Shown: positions 1 to 7,368 of the stretch, one piece after another
Layout: each line of letters opens with the position of its first letter
Position numbering within the stretch: position 1 is the first letter of the stretch
DNA from: CAYLRY01 sp964386535
GTDB taxonomy: Bacteria; Chloroflexota; Dehalococcoidia; Dehalococcoidales; UBA3254
Direction: 5' to 3'
Assembly (NCBI GenBank): GCA_964386535.1
Contig: CAYLRY010000047.1
Span: 1-23,595, forward strand
DNA length: 23,595 nucleotides
The notes under the pieces: generated by a model
What the model was told of the DNA's origin: nothing
Databases searched by the model: none
What the model saw: the letters and a program-made list of their open reading frames with translations, nothing else
Program-made: the position numbers and the translations under genes

Positions 1-159
1 CATTTTGAATCTATCATAGGACTTTTTTTCTTTCTTGGTGCTGTTAAACTCGGGTAGCTCTGGTTATTCCATTTGCTATCAGATAACTGTGGCCGGGCAA
101 CCAGTCAACGGGTATCTGCAGGCTCGTTAACAGGCTGCATTGTGTTATACTATGGTTAG

Positions 160-165
160 TATAAT
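160..165 (+). promoter_or_regulatory. possible -10 box upstream of the MFS permease
   Basis: A perfect TATAAT lies about 40 bases before the AAAGGAG ribosome site of the permease gene. No good -35 hexamer is seen at 16-18 bases upstream, so this is a weak call. The first ~150 bases of the window hold no gene I can support. Confidence 0.3.
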
Positions 166-212
166 ATCCATCCACAATAATAGCTGTTGGTCAAGATCAA
201 AGGAGCCTCTCC

Positions 213-1445
213 ATAAAATCACTATTTGGTTCCAATTACAGATGGTATATCTTGGTTCTTACTATGTTGGTCTATGCCATTATAGTGGGCGCAGAGCGGA
301 TGTGTCTGCCTGTCCTGTTTGAAGAGATCTCCGGCGAACTGGGTTTAAGCCTGGTCTCTATCGGAACTATCTGGGGACTGGATCCCCTGGCAGGTATTAT
401 TGTGGCACTGCCTGCCGGAATGCTGGCTGATCGTTTTGGTATTAAACGTACTCTGACAGCAATTTGCCTTTTAGCAGGGATTCTCTCTGCTTTACGCGGT
501 TTTTCCTTTAATTTCGGCTCTCTGGCAACCACAGCCTTTATTTTTGGTTTCTTTTCCGCCATGCCGCCCAGCGTAGCTCCTAAAGCGACGGCCGTCTGGT
601 TCAGCAGCCGTTACCTGGGACTTACTAATGCTTTACTTCAGGTGGCCTGGTCAGTGGGTTCTATGGCAGCGACTTTAACCAGCGCTACATTGTTGTCGCC
701 CTGGCTGGGAGGATGGCAAAACGTTCTCTTTTTTTGGGGAGCACCGGCCTTTTTATTAGGTATTATGTGGTTGATCACCGGCAGGGAACCTGTACAGCAG
801 GAGCGCCAGACTGTTATGCCAAGTGTGCCGTTAAAGGAAACACTAAAGCATATCATTCGCGTCAAAGAAATCTGGCTTCTTGGATTTATGGCGCTGTTTT
901 TCTTTGGCGCCAATATGAGCCTTAACGGCTATTTGCCTTTATATTTACGAAATATGGGCTGGTCTGATGCCTCTGCTGATTCGGCTATGACTATAGTACT
1001 GGCTACCAGCCTGGTTGGTGTGATACCCATGGTGCTGCTGGCAAACCGGTTGAACTCTCCTAAAGGTATGTTTTTATTTTCTATGGTATGTATGACTCTG
1101 AGCTTATTCTTGATCCCCCTGGTCGGTGATTCACCGCAATATATGTGGCCGCTCCTCATTATTAGCGGTATTTTACGCAGCGCTTTTCCGGTTTTTTTGA
1201 ATACTCTTACCTTACAAATTAAGGGCGTAGGAGCGGCCTATGGCGGAACTGCCATTGGTTTAACCAGCACTATTGGTATGGTCGGAGCGTGTTGTGCTCC
1301 TCCGGTGGGCAACAGCCTGGCGGTTATTTCTACAGGGATGCCTTTTATTTTTTGGGCGGCTTTTTCCGCTTTAGCAATTCCGGCTTTTCTGGTTTACCAC
1401 CGTATTGTTGCCAGACAGGAGGGAGATGAAAAGAAATACTTCTAA
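213..1445 (+). CDS. MFS permease (NarK/CynX-like), probable ATA start
   Basis: Twelve-helix major facilitator superfamily transporter in the cytoplasmic membrane; substrate unknown. The loop between helices 2 and 3 carries the MFS motif GMLADRFGIKR, and a long hydrophilic centre (residues about 185-215) separates the two six-helix halves. The first ATG/GTG/TTG codon in frame is TTG at 252, but that start falls inside helix 1. The frame is open upstream and encodes IKSLFGSNYRWYILVL, a typical MFS N-terminus, beginning at ATA 213. An AAAGGAG site (199-205) sits 7 bases before that ATA, while nothing similar precedes 252. From 213 the protein is 410 residues, usual for the family. It is followed after 113 bases by a pyruvate-kinase-C-like gene with its own ribosome site. 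Family assignment is firm; the ATA start is inferred. Confidence 0.88.
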   Translation: MKSLFGSNYRWYILVLTMLVYAIIVGAERMCLPVLFEEISGELGLSLVSIGTIWGLDPLAGIIVALPAGMLADRFGIKRTLTAICLLAGILSALRGFSFNFGSLATTAFIFGFFSAMPPSVAPKATAVWFSSRYLGLTNALLQVAWSVGSMAATLTSATLLSPWLGGWQNVLFFWGAPAFLLGIMWLITGREPVQQERQTVMPSVPLKETLKHIIRVKEIWLLGFMALFFFGANMSLNGYLPLYLRNMGWSDASADSAMTIVLATSLVGVIPMVLLANRLNSPKGMFLFSMVCMTLSLFLIPLVGDSPQYMWPLLIISGILRSAFPVFLNTLTLQIKGVGAAYGGTAIGLTSTIGMVGACCAPPVGNSLAVISTGMPFIFWAAFSALAIPAFLVYHRIVARQEGDEKKYF

Positions 1446-1558
1446 CGAAGTCACTTTCCATGCCCCGTAATACGGATGGGGGGGTCTGGAAACAGGTTTT
1501 CATTAATATTATCTTAAAAAATATATTCACGTTGAAATAAAAAGCGGAGGAGTTAAAG

Positions 1559-2149
1559 ATGGAAGAAAAGATTGTTTATTTTGAAAAACCTGGAAAAGAT
1601 AACACCGAAGAAACCCTTAATCTGGCGATGGAAAGGGCTAAAGCTAGAGGCATCAAAAAGATCATCCTGGCATCTACCTGGGGGGATACGGCCAGACTGG
1701 CTGCTCAACGGTGGGCTGGCAGCGGCATTAAGCTTGTGGTTGTTCCGCATCAATTCGGTTTCATGGTTGATACTCAACGCTTTCCCGCACAACTGGTGAC
1801 TGAACTGGAGAAACAGGGGCATGCTGTTCATTTCGGTACTATGCTGTTTCATACTGAAAATTTGTATGGTGTTAATGTTCCGCGAACGCTAGCCAATCTA
1901 TTGCGAACTTTCTGCCAGGGCATGAAAGTCTGTGTGGAGATAGTCCTGATGGCAACAGACGGCGGCAAAGTTATGGTGGGTGAGGAAGTGGTGGTAGTCG
2001 CAGGAACCGGACGGGGAGCCGATACAGCGGTGGTGGCAATTGCTGCCTCTTCCACCCATCTTGCTGATTTGCATATCACCGAAATAATCTGTAAACCTTT
2101 ACAAACTAAACAGGGAACTCCTCCACCCACTCCCACGTTAAAAGCATAA
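1559..2149 (+). CDS. stand-alone pyruvate kinase alpha/beta (C-terminal) domain-like protein
   Basis: A 196-residue soluble protein resembling the C-terminal alpha/beta domain of pyruvate kinase, without the catalytic barrel. The pattern is an N-terminal TEETLNLAMERAKARGIKKII helix-strand unit, a STWGDTARLAA turn of the type that binds phosphate or allosteric ligand in pyruvate kinase, and a Gly-rich segment VVVAGTGRGADTAVV near residues 145-160. Stand-alone proteins of this fold are known in archaea and clostridia, with no established reaction. The ATG has an excellent GGAGGAG site 6 bases upstream. A Pro/Thr-rich tail (TPPPTPTLKA) ends it. It lies in the same direction as the MFS gene, possibly cotranscribed, but that does not reveal a function. 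Identification is by remembered sequence pattern. Confidence 0.8.
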   Translation: MEEKIVYFEKPGKDNTEETLNLAMERAKARGIKKIILASTWGDTARLAAQRWAGSGIKLVVVPHQFGFMVDTQRFPAQLVTELEKQGHAVHFGTMLFHTENLYGVNVPRTLANLLRTFCQGMKVCVEIVLMATDGGKVMVGEEVVVVAGTGRGADTAVVAIAASSTHLADLHITEIICKPLQTKQGTPPPTPTLKA

Positions 2150-2186
2150 GAGTTCTCCACCTCATCTTTCTGGTAACATGAATAAT

Positions 2187-2366
2187 TTAATAGTAACTGG
2201 CTTGGAAGGCCACCTTATCGGGCACCTTTTTCTTGATGCCAAATGCGGTCTTGCCGGTTAAATTTGCATATTTCATGACCACCTCAAAGGAAGGGGTTAC
2301 AATGCTGACATTACAGCTCAGGTGGCCTGACTCCAGATCTACCTTTTTGGTTTTTTTACAGGCCAC
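2187..2366 (-). CDS. small hypothetical protein (59 aa) directly downstream of recN
   Basis: A 59-codon open frame starts at GTG three bases beyond the recN stop and ends at TAA. The protein begins MACKKTKKVDLESG and ends in ...KVAFQASYY. It is Lys-rich (about one residue in five), basic, without a membrane segment. The start is uncertain: the GTG has only an adjacent AAGG. An internal ATG (2274-2276) is preceded by GAGGTGG and would give a 29-residue product. I recognise no family. The amino-acid composition looks coding-like, and the position suggests cotranscription with recN. It could also be a chance frame. Confidence 0.45.
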   Translation of the reverse strand: MACKKTKKVDLESGHLSCNVSIVTPSFEVVMKYANLTGKTAFGIKKKVPDKVAFQASYY

Positions 2367-2368
2367 CC

Positions 2369-4147
2369 TTAAGATGAACTGATTTTTTCTTCCCGTGAAA
2401 GGAAGGAGTTCTTATATTCTTTGGCTTTTTGCAGCAAATCCAGTGCATTCAGATGAGCGGCATCAGAAAAACCATGTCCCGCCAGCATGGCAGCAATTTC
2501 TAAAATGCAGTCATTTTCTGTTAATTCTTCCATGATGCTGATAGTACGGCTGCTGTCGGCCTTCTTACAGACACGGTAGTGAGCATCAGCATAGGCGGCA
2601 ATCTGGGGCAAATGAGTTACGCAAATAACCTGATGTCTGCGGGACAGTTCAAATAGTTTTTTCCCAAGAATGTCTCCACTCCTGCCACCTACACCTATAT
2701 CGATTTCATCGAAGATCAACACCGGGACATCATCAATATTTGAAAGTGCAGCTTTAAGGGCTAAGGTAAAACGGGAAATTTCCCCCGTTGAAGCCACTTT
2801 CACCAGTGATTTCAAAGGTTCACCCGGGTTAGTGGAAACCAGGAACTCAACATCGTCTGCTCCATCTTCTGTAAAAGACCAGGTCTGACCGCCTGGTACC
2901 TGGATGCCTTCTGCCGCCTGGTTTTGTCTTATAGAAACAGCAAATTGCATTTGTCCCATTTCCAGTGTCTGGAGTTCCTTATTGACGACAGCAGATAAAG
3001 CCGGGGCAGACATAGACCGTTTCTCAGAAAGCTGAAAAGCCTGTTCTCCCAGCTTTGTCTTCATGTCAATCTTGCGGGCTTCAAGCAGTTCCCGTTCTTC
3101 TTCTAAAAGATTCAGAGTTCTTAATTCTTGCTCAGCTTGCGAAATATAACCCAGGATATCAGTTAAGGTTTTGCCGTATTTCCGCTTTAAATTTCGAATT
3201 AGTTCCAAGCGTGACTCTATCTCATCCAGCCGCTTGGGATTATGATCAAGTTTATCTCCGTAATTTCTGATGTCACGTGCTAATTCTTCCAATCCAAAAA
3301 ACGATTTTTCGAGATAATCAAGGTAAGGGCTAAGATCAGCATCCATCTCCACCAGCTTTTTCAATGACTGGCGGGCTTCATTTATCCCCGCCAGAGTGGA
3401 CAGGCTTATGCGGGAACCTGGATCACCACCTGATAACACCTCATATATTTTATTGCAGTGTTCCTTGAGCTTGTGGCTATGGGTTATAAGCTGTCTTTCT
3501 TTCTCAAGCTCTTCATCCTCATCCGGATGGAGATTGGCCTTCTGTATCTCGGCGATCTGGTATTTTAAAAATTCTTCCCGGCGCAAGGAGTCTGTTTCCT
3601 TTTGATCAAGTGCACTTAACTTTGATTCCAGTTCTTTAAACTGCTTTACCATAGATGTGTAATTTTGTCTGAGGCCCATATTTCCGGCAAAAGCGTCCAG
3701 GAAATCAAGATGTTTTTTCTTGTCCAACAGCGAGAGGTGTTCAGACTGTCCATGAATATCGACTAATAGGTTTCCTGCAGATCGCAGGAGTGCTCTGGTC
3801 ACACTATGACCATTAAGTCTGACCAGCCCCGGTTTTTGGCGTCTAATTTCACATGTGATTATCAGTAGGTGATCTTCGTAAGATATACCTCGCTCAGACA
3901 GCAAGGCAAAAAGAGGAGCCGGGTTAGGAAAATTGGAAAGCGAAAAAACGCCTTCGATATAAGCTTCGGAGGCGCCGTGCCGGATAACCTCTTCTCCGGC
4001 GGAACCAGTCAATAATATTTCGACAGCATCCAGTATCAATGATTTTCCGGCGCCGGTTTCGCCGGTAATAATATTCAACCCATCCTGTAAATGCCAGTCG
4101 ATATCTTCAATAATACCTAGGTTTTTGACCTTTAACTCCAGTAACAA
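2369..4147 (-). CDS. recN: DNA repair protein RecN (SMC-like ATPase)
   Basis: RecN is a cytoplasmic SMC-family ATPase that acts early in double-strand-break repair. The N-terminal ATPase half has Walker A GETGAGKS at residues 29-36. The middle (about 155-385) is a long charged coiled coil. The C-terminal half carries the signature ASTGEISRFTLALKAAL, Walker B VLIFDEIDIGVGG and the VTHLPQIAA switch. The 592-residue length is close to other Gram-positive RecN. The second residue of the usual SGGE signature is Thr here (STGE). The start is TTG, with AGGAAGG about 5 bases upstream; no ATG fits the conserved MLLELKVKNLGIIED start. The usual clostridial neighbours (argR, spoIVB, spo0A) are absent, so the gene has been relocated or the cluster broken. 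Confidence 0.97.
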   Translation of the reverse strand: MLLELKVKNLGIIEDIDWHLQDGLNIITGETGAGKSLILDAVEILLTGSAGEEVIRHGASEAYIEGVFSLSNFPNPAPLFALLSERGISYEDHLLIITCEIRRQKPGLVRLNGHSVTRALLRSAGNLLVDIHGQSEHLSLLDKKKHLDFLDAFAGNMGLRQNYTSMVKQFKELESKLSALDQKETDSLRREEFLKYQIAEIQKANLHPDEDEELEKERQLITHSHKLKEHCNKIYEVLSGGDPGSRISLSTLAGINEARQSLKKLVEMDADLSPYLDYLEKSFFGLEELARDIRNYGDKLDHNPKRLDEIESRLELIRNLKRKYGKTLTDILGYISQAEQELRTLNLLEEERELLEARKIDMKTKLGEQAFQLSEKRSMSAPALSAVVNKELQTLEMGQMQFAVSIRQNQAAEGIQVPGGQTWSFTEDGADDVEFLVSTNPGEPLKSLVKVASTGEISRFTLALKAALSNIDDVPVLIFDEIDIGVGGRSGDILGKKLFELSRRHQVICVTHLPQIAAYADAHYRVCKKADSSRTISIMEELTENDCILEIAAMLAGHGFSDAAHLNALDLLQKAKEYKNSFLSREEKISSS

Positions 4148-4176
4148 GCGGCCTTCCTGTTATCTACCGGTTCCTT

Positions 4177-4197
4177 TTGCCTGGGGTTGCCAGGCAA
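4177..4197. repeat. perfect 8-bp inverted repeat upstream of recN
   Basis: TTGCCTGG and CCAGGCAA flank a 5-base loop, 30 bases before the recN start codon and probably within its leader. No T-run follows on either strand, so it is not a standard terminator. It may be an operator or an mRNA hairpin. It does not match the GAAC-N4-GTTC LexA box of Gram-positive bacteria. Confidence 0.5.
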
Positions 4198-4344
4198 GGA
4201 GATAGCTTTTTATTCAGCCTTATTTTAACATGTTCCGGAGTAGTGGAAAATAAGCCATATCAACAACATAAATCTCACTCAATAAGGGGAGGTTTTGCCG
4301 TCTCTGTGTTACTTATTACGTCTTCTCTGGATGCGTGTCATCTT

Positions 4345-4369
4345 AAGCACCCTTTTATGGTGCTTTTTG
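4345..4369 (+). terminator. rho-independent terminator with no obvious gene in front
   Basis: AAGCACC (4345-4351) pairs with GGTGCTT (4359-4365) around a 7-base loop, followed by a T-run. On the minus strand the hairpin is not followed by T's, so it works in the plus direction. No credible plus-strand gene precedes it; recN is transcribed away from it. It may end a short unannotated RNA starting somewhere after 4148. Confidence 0.6.
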
Positions 4370-4716
4370 CTCATTTTCTTTTTACGCCACTTGAGTGTAC
4401 TGCCCATCCTGGTCTAACTCCTCCTGATCCTGACCTTGAGTTGTGCTCAAGCAAGGTTTGATAAGTTATTTGTATCTTTGGGCTATGCCAAAGGAAACCT
4501 TTATAATATTACTACAATTTCCCGTTTTCCGAAATAGCAAACTTGCATGAAAATCTGTTTTTTCCCAACTATCCTGTTAAATGGTTATATTCCTATCAAG
4601 ACACTTTTGGTATGCAACTGACCTCTGCCGCATTAGATAAAAACTAACATAACCCCACTTCCGGGCATCTCCCGGTAACGGTTTTCTTAAAGCAATCTTA
4701 ACCAGCAATCGATCAG
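4370..4716. other. intergenic region, no gene seen
   Basis: About 350 bases between the orphan terminator and the end of the hydrolase gene. I see no coding frame with a ribosome site, no RNA gene and no strong hairpin with a T-run. A CCGGG/CCCGG mini-hairpin near 4661-4675 lacks a T-tract. Confidence 0.5.
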
Positions 4717-5388
4717 CTAAGGACGCTCGTTTGAAGCCCCCAGAAGCGCAGGTGTCAATACTATTATCTCGGTATTTAACGGCAGGCTGCTGGGATCAAT
4801 TTCAATCTCACTTGAATTCAACCTGCGGACCTGCTTCTGGTTTTGCAGGAATTCATCAACCGGTGATATCGGGTAATCGACTCCGGAAGTTTTATAGTGC
4901 ATGGGTATAACCATTTTCGGTGAAATAGCCTGGATTGTCTCTCTTACTTCCGGGACGGGAAGTGTAAAGAAGCCTCCCACAGGAACCAGAAGGACATCCA
5001 CCCGTCCTATCTCTGTGATTTGCTGGGAGGAAAGAAGGTGACCCAAATCTCCGGCATGGCAGAGCCTCACTTCATCCAATGTGAAACAAAAAATCAGGTT
5101 ATTGCCGCGTTTGCTTCCTTTTGCTTCATCATGAAAGACGGGAATTCCGTTTATCTTGATGTTCTTGACTGTATGCTGTCCAGCAGTCTGAATTATTGCC
5201 GGTTTCCCCCTGATGGATTTAACGTTGTTATGATCACCATGTCCGTGAGATACCGTCACAATATCGGCTTCTTCTCGGATAACGTCATAATTGATACCCT
5301 GTCCTACGCTGTAAGGATCAGTGATAATCCTGGTGTTGTTTTGAGAAATAATCAGGAACGAGGCATGAGCGAGATATTTGATCTTCAT
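4717..5388 (-). CDS. metallo-beta-lactamase-fold hydrolase (UPF0173-like)
   Basis: Predicted cytoplasmic metal-dependent hydrolase of 223 residues in the UPF0173/YtkL-like branch of the metallo-beta-lactamase superfamily; substrate unknown. The N-terminus MKIKYLAHASFLI is typical. The metal motif HGHGDH falls at residues 48-53, with further ligand candidates in CHAGDLGHL and in PMHYKT near the C-terminus. An upstream ATG at 5409 is possible, but the ATG at 5388 is preceded by GGAGAAAGGA and matches the family start. It lies 28 bases behind the aminotransferase gene, so it is probably the third gene of the regulator-aminotransferase operon. That link does not by itself explain its function. 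Confidence 0.88.
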   Translation of the reverse strand: MKIKYLAHASFLIISQNNTRIITDPYSVGQGINYDVIREEADIVTVSHGHGDHNNVKSIRGKPAIIQTAGQHTVKNIKINGIPVFHDEAKGSKRGNNLIFCFTLDEVRLCHAGDLGHLLSSQQITEIGRVDVLLVPVGGFFTLPVPEVRETIQAISPKMVIPMHYKTSGVDYPISPVDEFLQNQKQVRRLNSSEIEIDPSSLPLNTEIIVLTPALLGASNERP

Positions 5389-5416
5389 GGTCCTTTCTCC
5401 TCTGGACATTTCCTTA

Positions 5417-6613
5417 TTAAAGGATGCCCCTTGTTTTTAAAAAGTGCCTGATTCGGTTCAAGGCTTCTTCTATTTCATTCATCGAGGTGGCATAACAGCA
5501 GCGGATAAATCCCTCACCCTGCTGTCCGAAAGCTGTGCCGGGCACTACTACCACTTTCTCGTCTTTCAACAAAGCTTCTGAAAATTCATCTGATGTCATA
5601 CCTGTACCTCGAATACTGGGAAAGGTATAAAAAGCCCCTTTCGGTTCAAAACATGCCAGGCCGAGATTATTAAAACCTTTTACCATTAATAAACGGCGCC
5701 TGTTATAGTCTTCTACCATCTCCCGGATATCTGGTTCACCGTTTTTTAAAGCTTCTAAGGCCGCCTTCTGTCCCATAATAGGGGCGCATAACATGGTATA
5801 TTGATGGATCTTGGTCATGGCAGCAATGATCTCCTGACTGCCGGCAGCATAACCCAGGCGCCATCCTGTCATAGCATAAGCCTTGGAAAACCCTCCCAGC
5901 AGCACTGTTTGATATTGCATACCCGGTAGGCCGGCAAAAGACGCCTGTTCAAATCCATATACCAGCCGGGCATAGATTTCGTCCGAGATGACTACCAGGT
6001 TATGTCTGATGGCCAGTTCTGCTATCTCCATCATCTTATCCCGGCTCATTACTGCACCGGTAGGATTAGCTGGATAGCCTAGAAGAATAGCTTTGGTCTT
6101 TTCAGTGATAAAAGGCTCTATCTCGTTGGCTCTTAATTCAAAACAGTTTTCAACTCGGGTTGGAACCCTGACTGCACGGCCCCCAGCCAAAAAAACGCAG
6201 GCTGGATAAGAAACATAGCACGGGTCAGCCATGATTACCTCATCGCCCGGATCCAGGATAGCCCTCATCACCAGATCCAGGGCTTCACTAACGCCTACCG
6301 TAATCAATACCTCACTGAGGGGTTCATAAGTCAGCCGGTACTGGCGTTCTAGGTATCGGCCTATTTCTTCTCTAAGCTCAGGGGTACCTGAGTTAGAGGT
6401 ATACATGGTATATCCTTTTTCTATAGAATAAATAGCGGTTTCGCGTATATGCCACGGAGTAACATAGTCCGGTTCTCCCACACCCAGTGAAATAACACCT
6501 TCCATACCAGCCACAAGATCAAAAAATTTACGGATTCCGGACGGCGCCAGCTCTCTAACGCATTTAGAGGTAAAAGAAGAGTTACAGTTATTTATGATGC
6601 GGTTTACTGCCAT
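5417..6613 (-). CDS. class I/II aminotransferase (AlaT/PatA-like)
   Basis: PLP-dependent fold-type I aminotransferase, about 398 residues, cytoplasmic. Visible motifs: the early ISLGVGEPDYVTPWHI substrate loop, YTSNSGTPELR, the PANPTGAV segment carrying the conserved Asn, SDEIYARLVY with the Asp/Tyr that contact PLP, and GGFSKAYAMTGWRLGY with the Schiff-base Lys near residue 240. The C-terminal FIRCCYA carries the Arg that binds the substrate carboxylate. ATG 6613 is preferred over ATG 6625 because GGAG lies 6 bases before it. The upstream neighbour is an Lrp/AsnC regulator, the arrangement of Bacillus alaR-alaT. An alanine:2-oxoglutarate or aromatic transaminase is therefore likely, but specificity cannot be read from the sequence. 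Confidence 0.93.
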   Translation of the reverse strand: MAVNRIINNCNSSFTSKCVRELAPSGIRKFFDLVAGMEGVISLGVGEPDYVTPWHIRETAIYSIEKGYTMYTSNSGTPELREEIGRYLERQYRLTYEPLSEVLITVGVSEALDLVMRAILDPGDEVIMADPCYVSYPACVFLAGGRAVRVPTRVENCFELRANEIEPFITEKTKAILLGYPANPTGAVMSRDKMMEIAELAIRHNLVVISDEIYARLVYGFEQASFAGLPGMQYQTVLLGGFSKAYAMTGWRLGYAAGSQEIIAAMTKIHQYTMLCAPIMGQKAALEALKNGEPDIREMVEDYNRRRLLMVKGFNNLGLACFEPKGAFYTFPSIRGTGMTSDEFSEALLKDEKVVVVPGTAFGQQGEGFIRCCYATSMNEIEEALNRIRHFLKTRGIL

Positions 6614-6701
6614 AAGAGTCTCCATGTAATAATTTGTTAATTTTTAATTTCAATTCCTGGAGTATTGCCTGAAATCTTTTTATCATCCTGTTAATATGGA
6701 T

Positions 6702-7184
6702 TTAGGGTAGAAAAGGTTGTCTCTTCAATTCTTCCTTTGCTCCCAGGATTTCACCGTCCTCTTTATATTTCTTCAATATAAAATGGGTTACTGTTCCCTG
6801 GACGCCCTCAATAGGGGCCAGTTTTTGAGATACAAAGGCGGCCACCTCCTGTATAGTCTTACCGGTGACAATCACCAACAGATCATAAGTCCCTGAAAGA
6901 AGGTAAACGGTGTAAGCCTGTGGAAAACGGTAGATGCGCTCGGCGATCGAGTCAAAGCCGACTTCCCTTTGAGGGGCTATTTTTACCTCAATCAAAGCAA
7001 AAACATGTTCGTTCTCCAATTTATCCCAGTTTATGATGGTCTTGTATTTCAGGATTACCTGATCTCGTTCGGCATCTTTAATAATTTTGGAGACCTCCTC
7101 TTCGGATAAGCCGGTTATGGTGGCTATCTGTTTGATAGATGCCCTGGCATCTTTTTCCAGTATTTTCAAGATTTCGGCTAACAT
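6702..7184 (-). CDS. Lrp/AsnC-family transcriptional regulator (AlaR-like)
   Basis: A 160-residue amino-acid-responsive regulator. Residues 1-50 form the winged helix-turn-helix (MLAEILKILEKDARASIKQIATITGLSEEEV...). Residues about 60-140 form the RAM ligand-binding and oligomerisation domain, including HVFALIEVKI and SGTYDLLVIVTGKT. The ATG follows GGGAG by about 8 bases. It lies 88 bases upstream of the aminotransferase gene in the same direction, so it probably controls that gene and itself, as AlaR controls alaT in Bacillus. A TGAC...GTCA inverted repeat (7211-7224) just ahead of the start is a candidate self-operator. Confidence 0.93.
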   Translation of the reverse strand: MLAEILKILEKDARASIKQIATITGLSEEEVSKIIKDAERDQVILKYKTIINWDKLENEHVFALIEVKIAPQREVGFDSIAERIYRFPQAYTVYLLSGTYDLLVIVTGKTIQEVAAFVSQKLAPIEGVQGTVTHFILKKYKEDGEILGAKEELKRQPFLP

Positions 7185-7210
7185 GTATTTTTACTCCCAT
7201 CAATACTTAC

Positions 7211-7300
7211 TGACCATATTGTCAAAGGTCTATATTATTATCATATGTCTAAAATCAGGAATGATCACATATTCTAACATTTTAAAAGCAGTGCTTTCAA
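7211..7300 (-). promoter_or_regulatory. candidate promoter and operator of the Lrp-aminotransferase operon
   Basis: On the minus strand, TTGAAA (7295-7300) and TAGAAT (7271-7276) are 18 bases apart and make a plausible sigma-A promoter about 85 bases before the regulator start. Between it and the start codon lies an inverted repeat, TGAC-CATATT-GTCA (7211-7224). It is a possible Lrp-type binding site, placed to block transcription after initiation. Confidence 0.4.
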
Positions 7301-7318
7301 AACTAAAATAAAATTGGA

Positions 7319-7345
7319 AAACCCCCTCAAAATGAGGGGGTTTCT
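7319..7345 (-). terminator. terminator of the CoA-transferase operon
   Basis: AACCCCCTC and GAGGGGGTT form a 9-bp GC-rich hairpin with an AT loop. On the minus strand it is followed by TTTCC and then ATTTTATTTT, about 25 bases after the stop of the second CoA-transferase gene. On the plus strand it is followed by TCTTTC, so it may act in both directions. Confidence 0.85.
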
Positions 7346-7368
7346 TTCAGGTAAAAATATATTAGGTA

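Noticed and set aside
140..322. 60-codon ORF in front of the MFS gene
   Set aside because: It overlaps the permease in another frame and has no coding character.
1460..1490. Hairpin CCCCGTAATACGGATGGGG after the MFS gene as a terminator
   Set aside because: Pairing is irregular and no T-run follows.
4200..4260. SOS (LexA) box upstream of recN
   Set aside because: GGAACATGTTA (complement around 4228-4238) contains an 8-bp palindrome, but not the GAAC-N4-GTTC spacing of the Gram-positive LexA site.
4177..4461. 94-codon plus-strand ORF between recN and the hydrolase
   Set aside because: No ribosome site or family pattern, and it runs straight through a strong terminator hairpin in the same direction.
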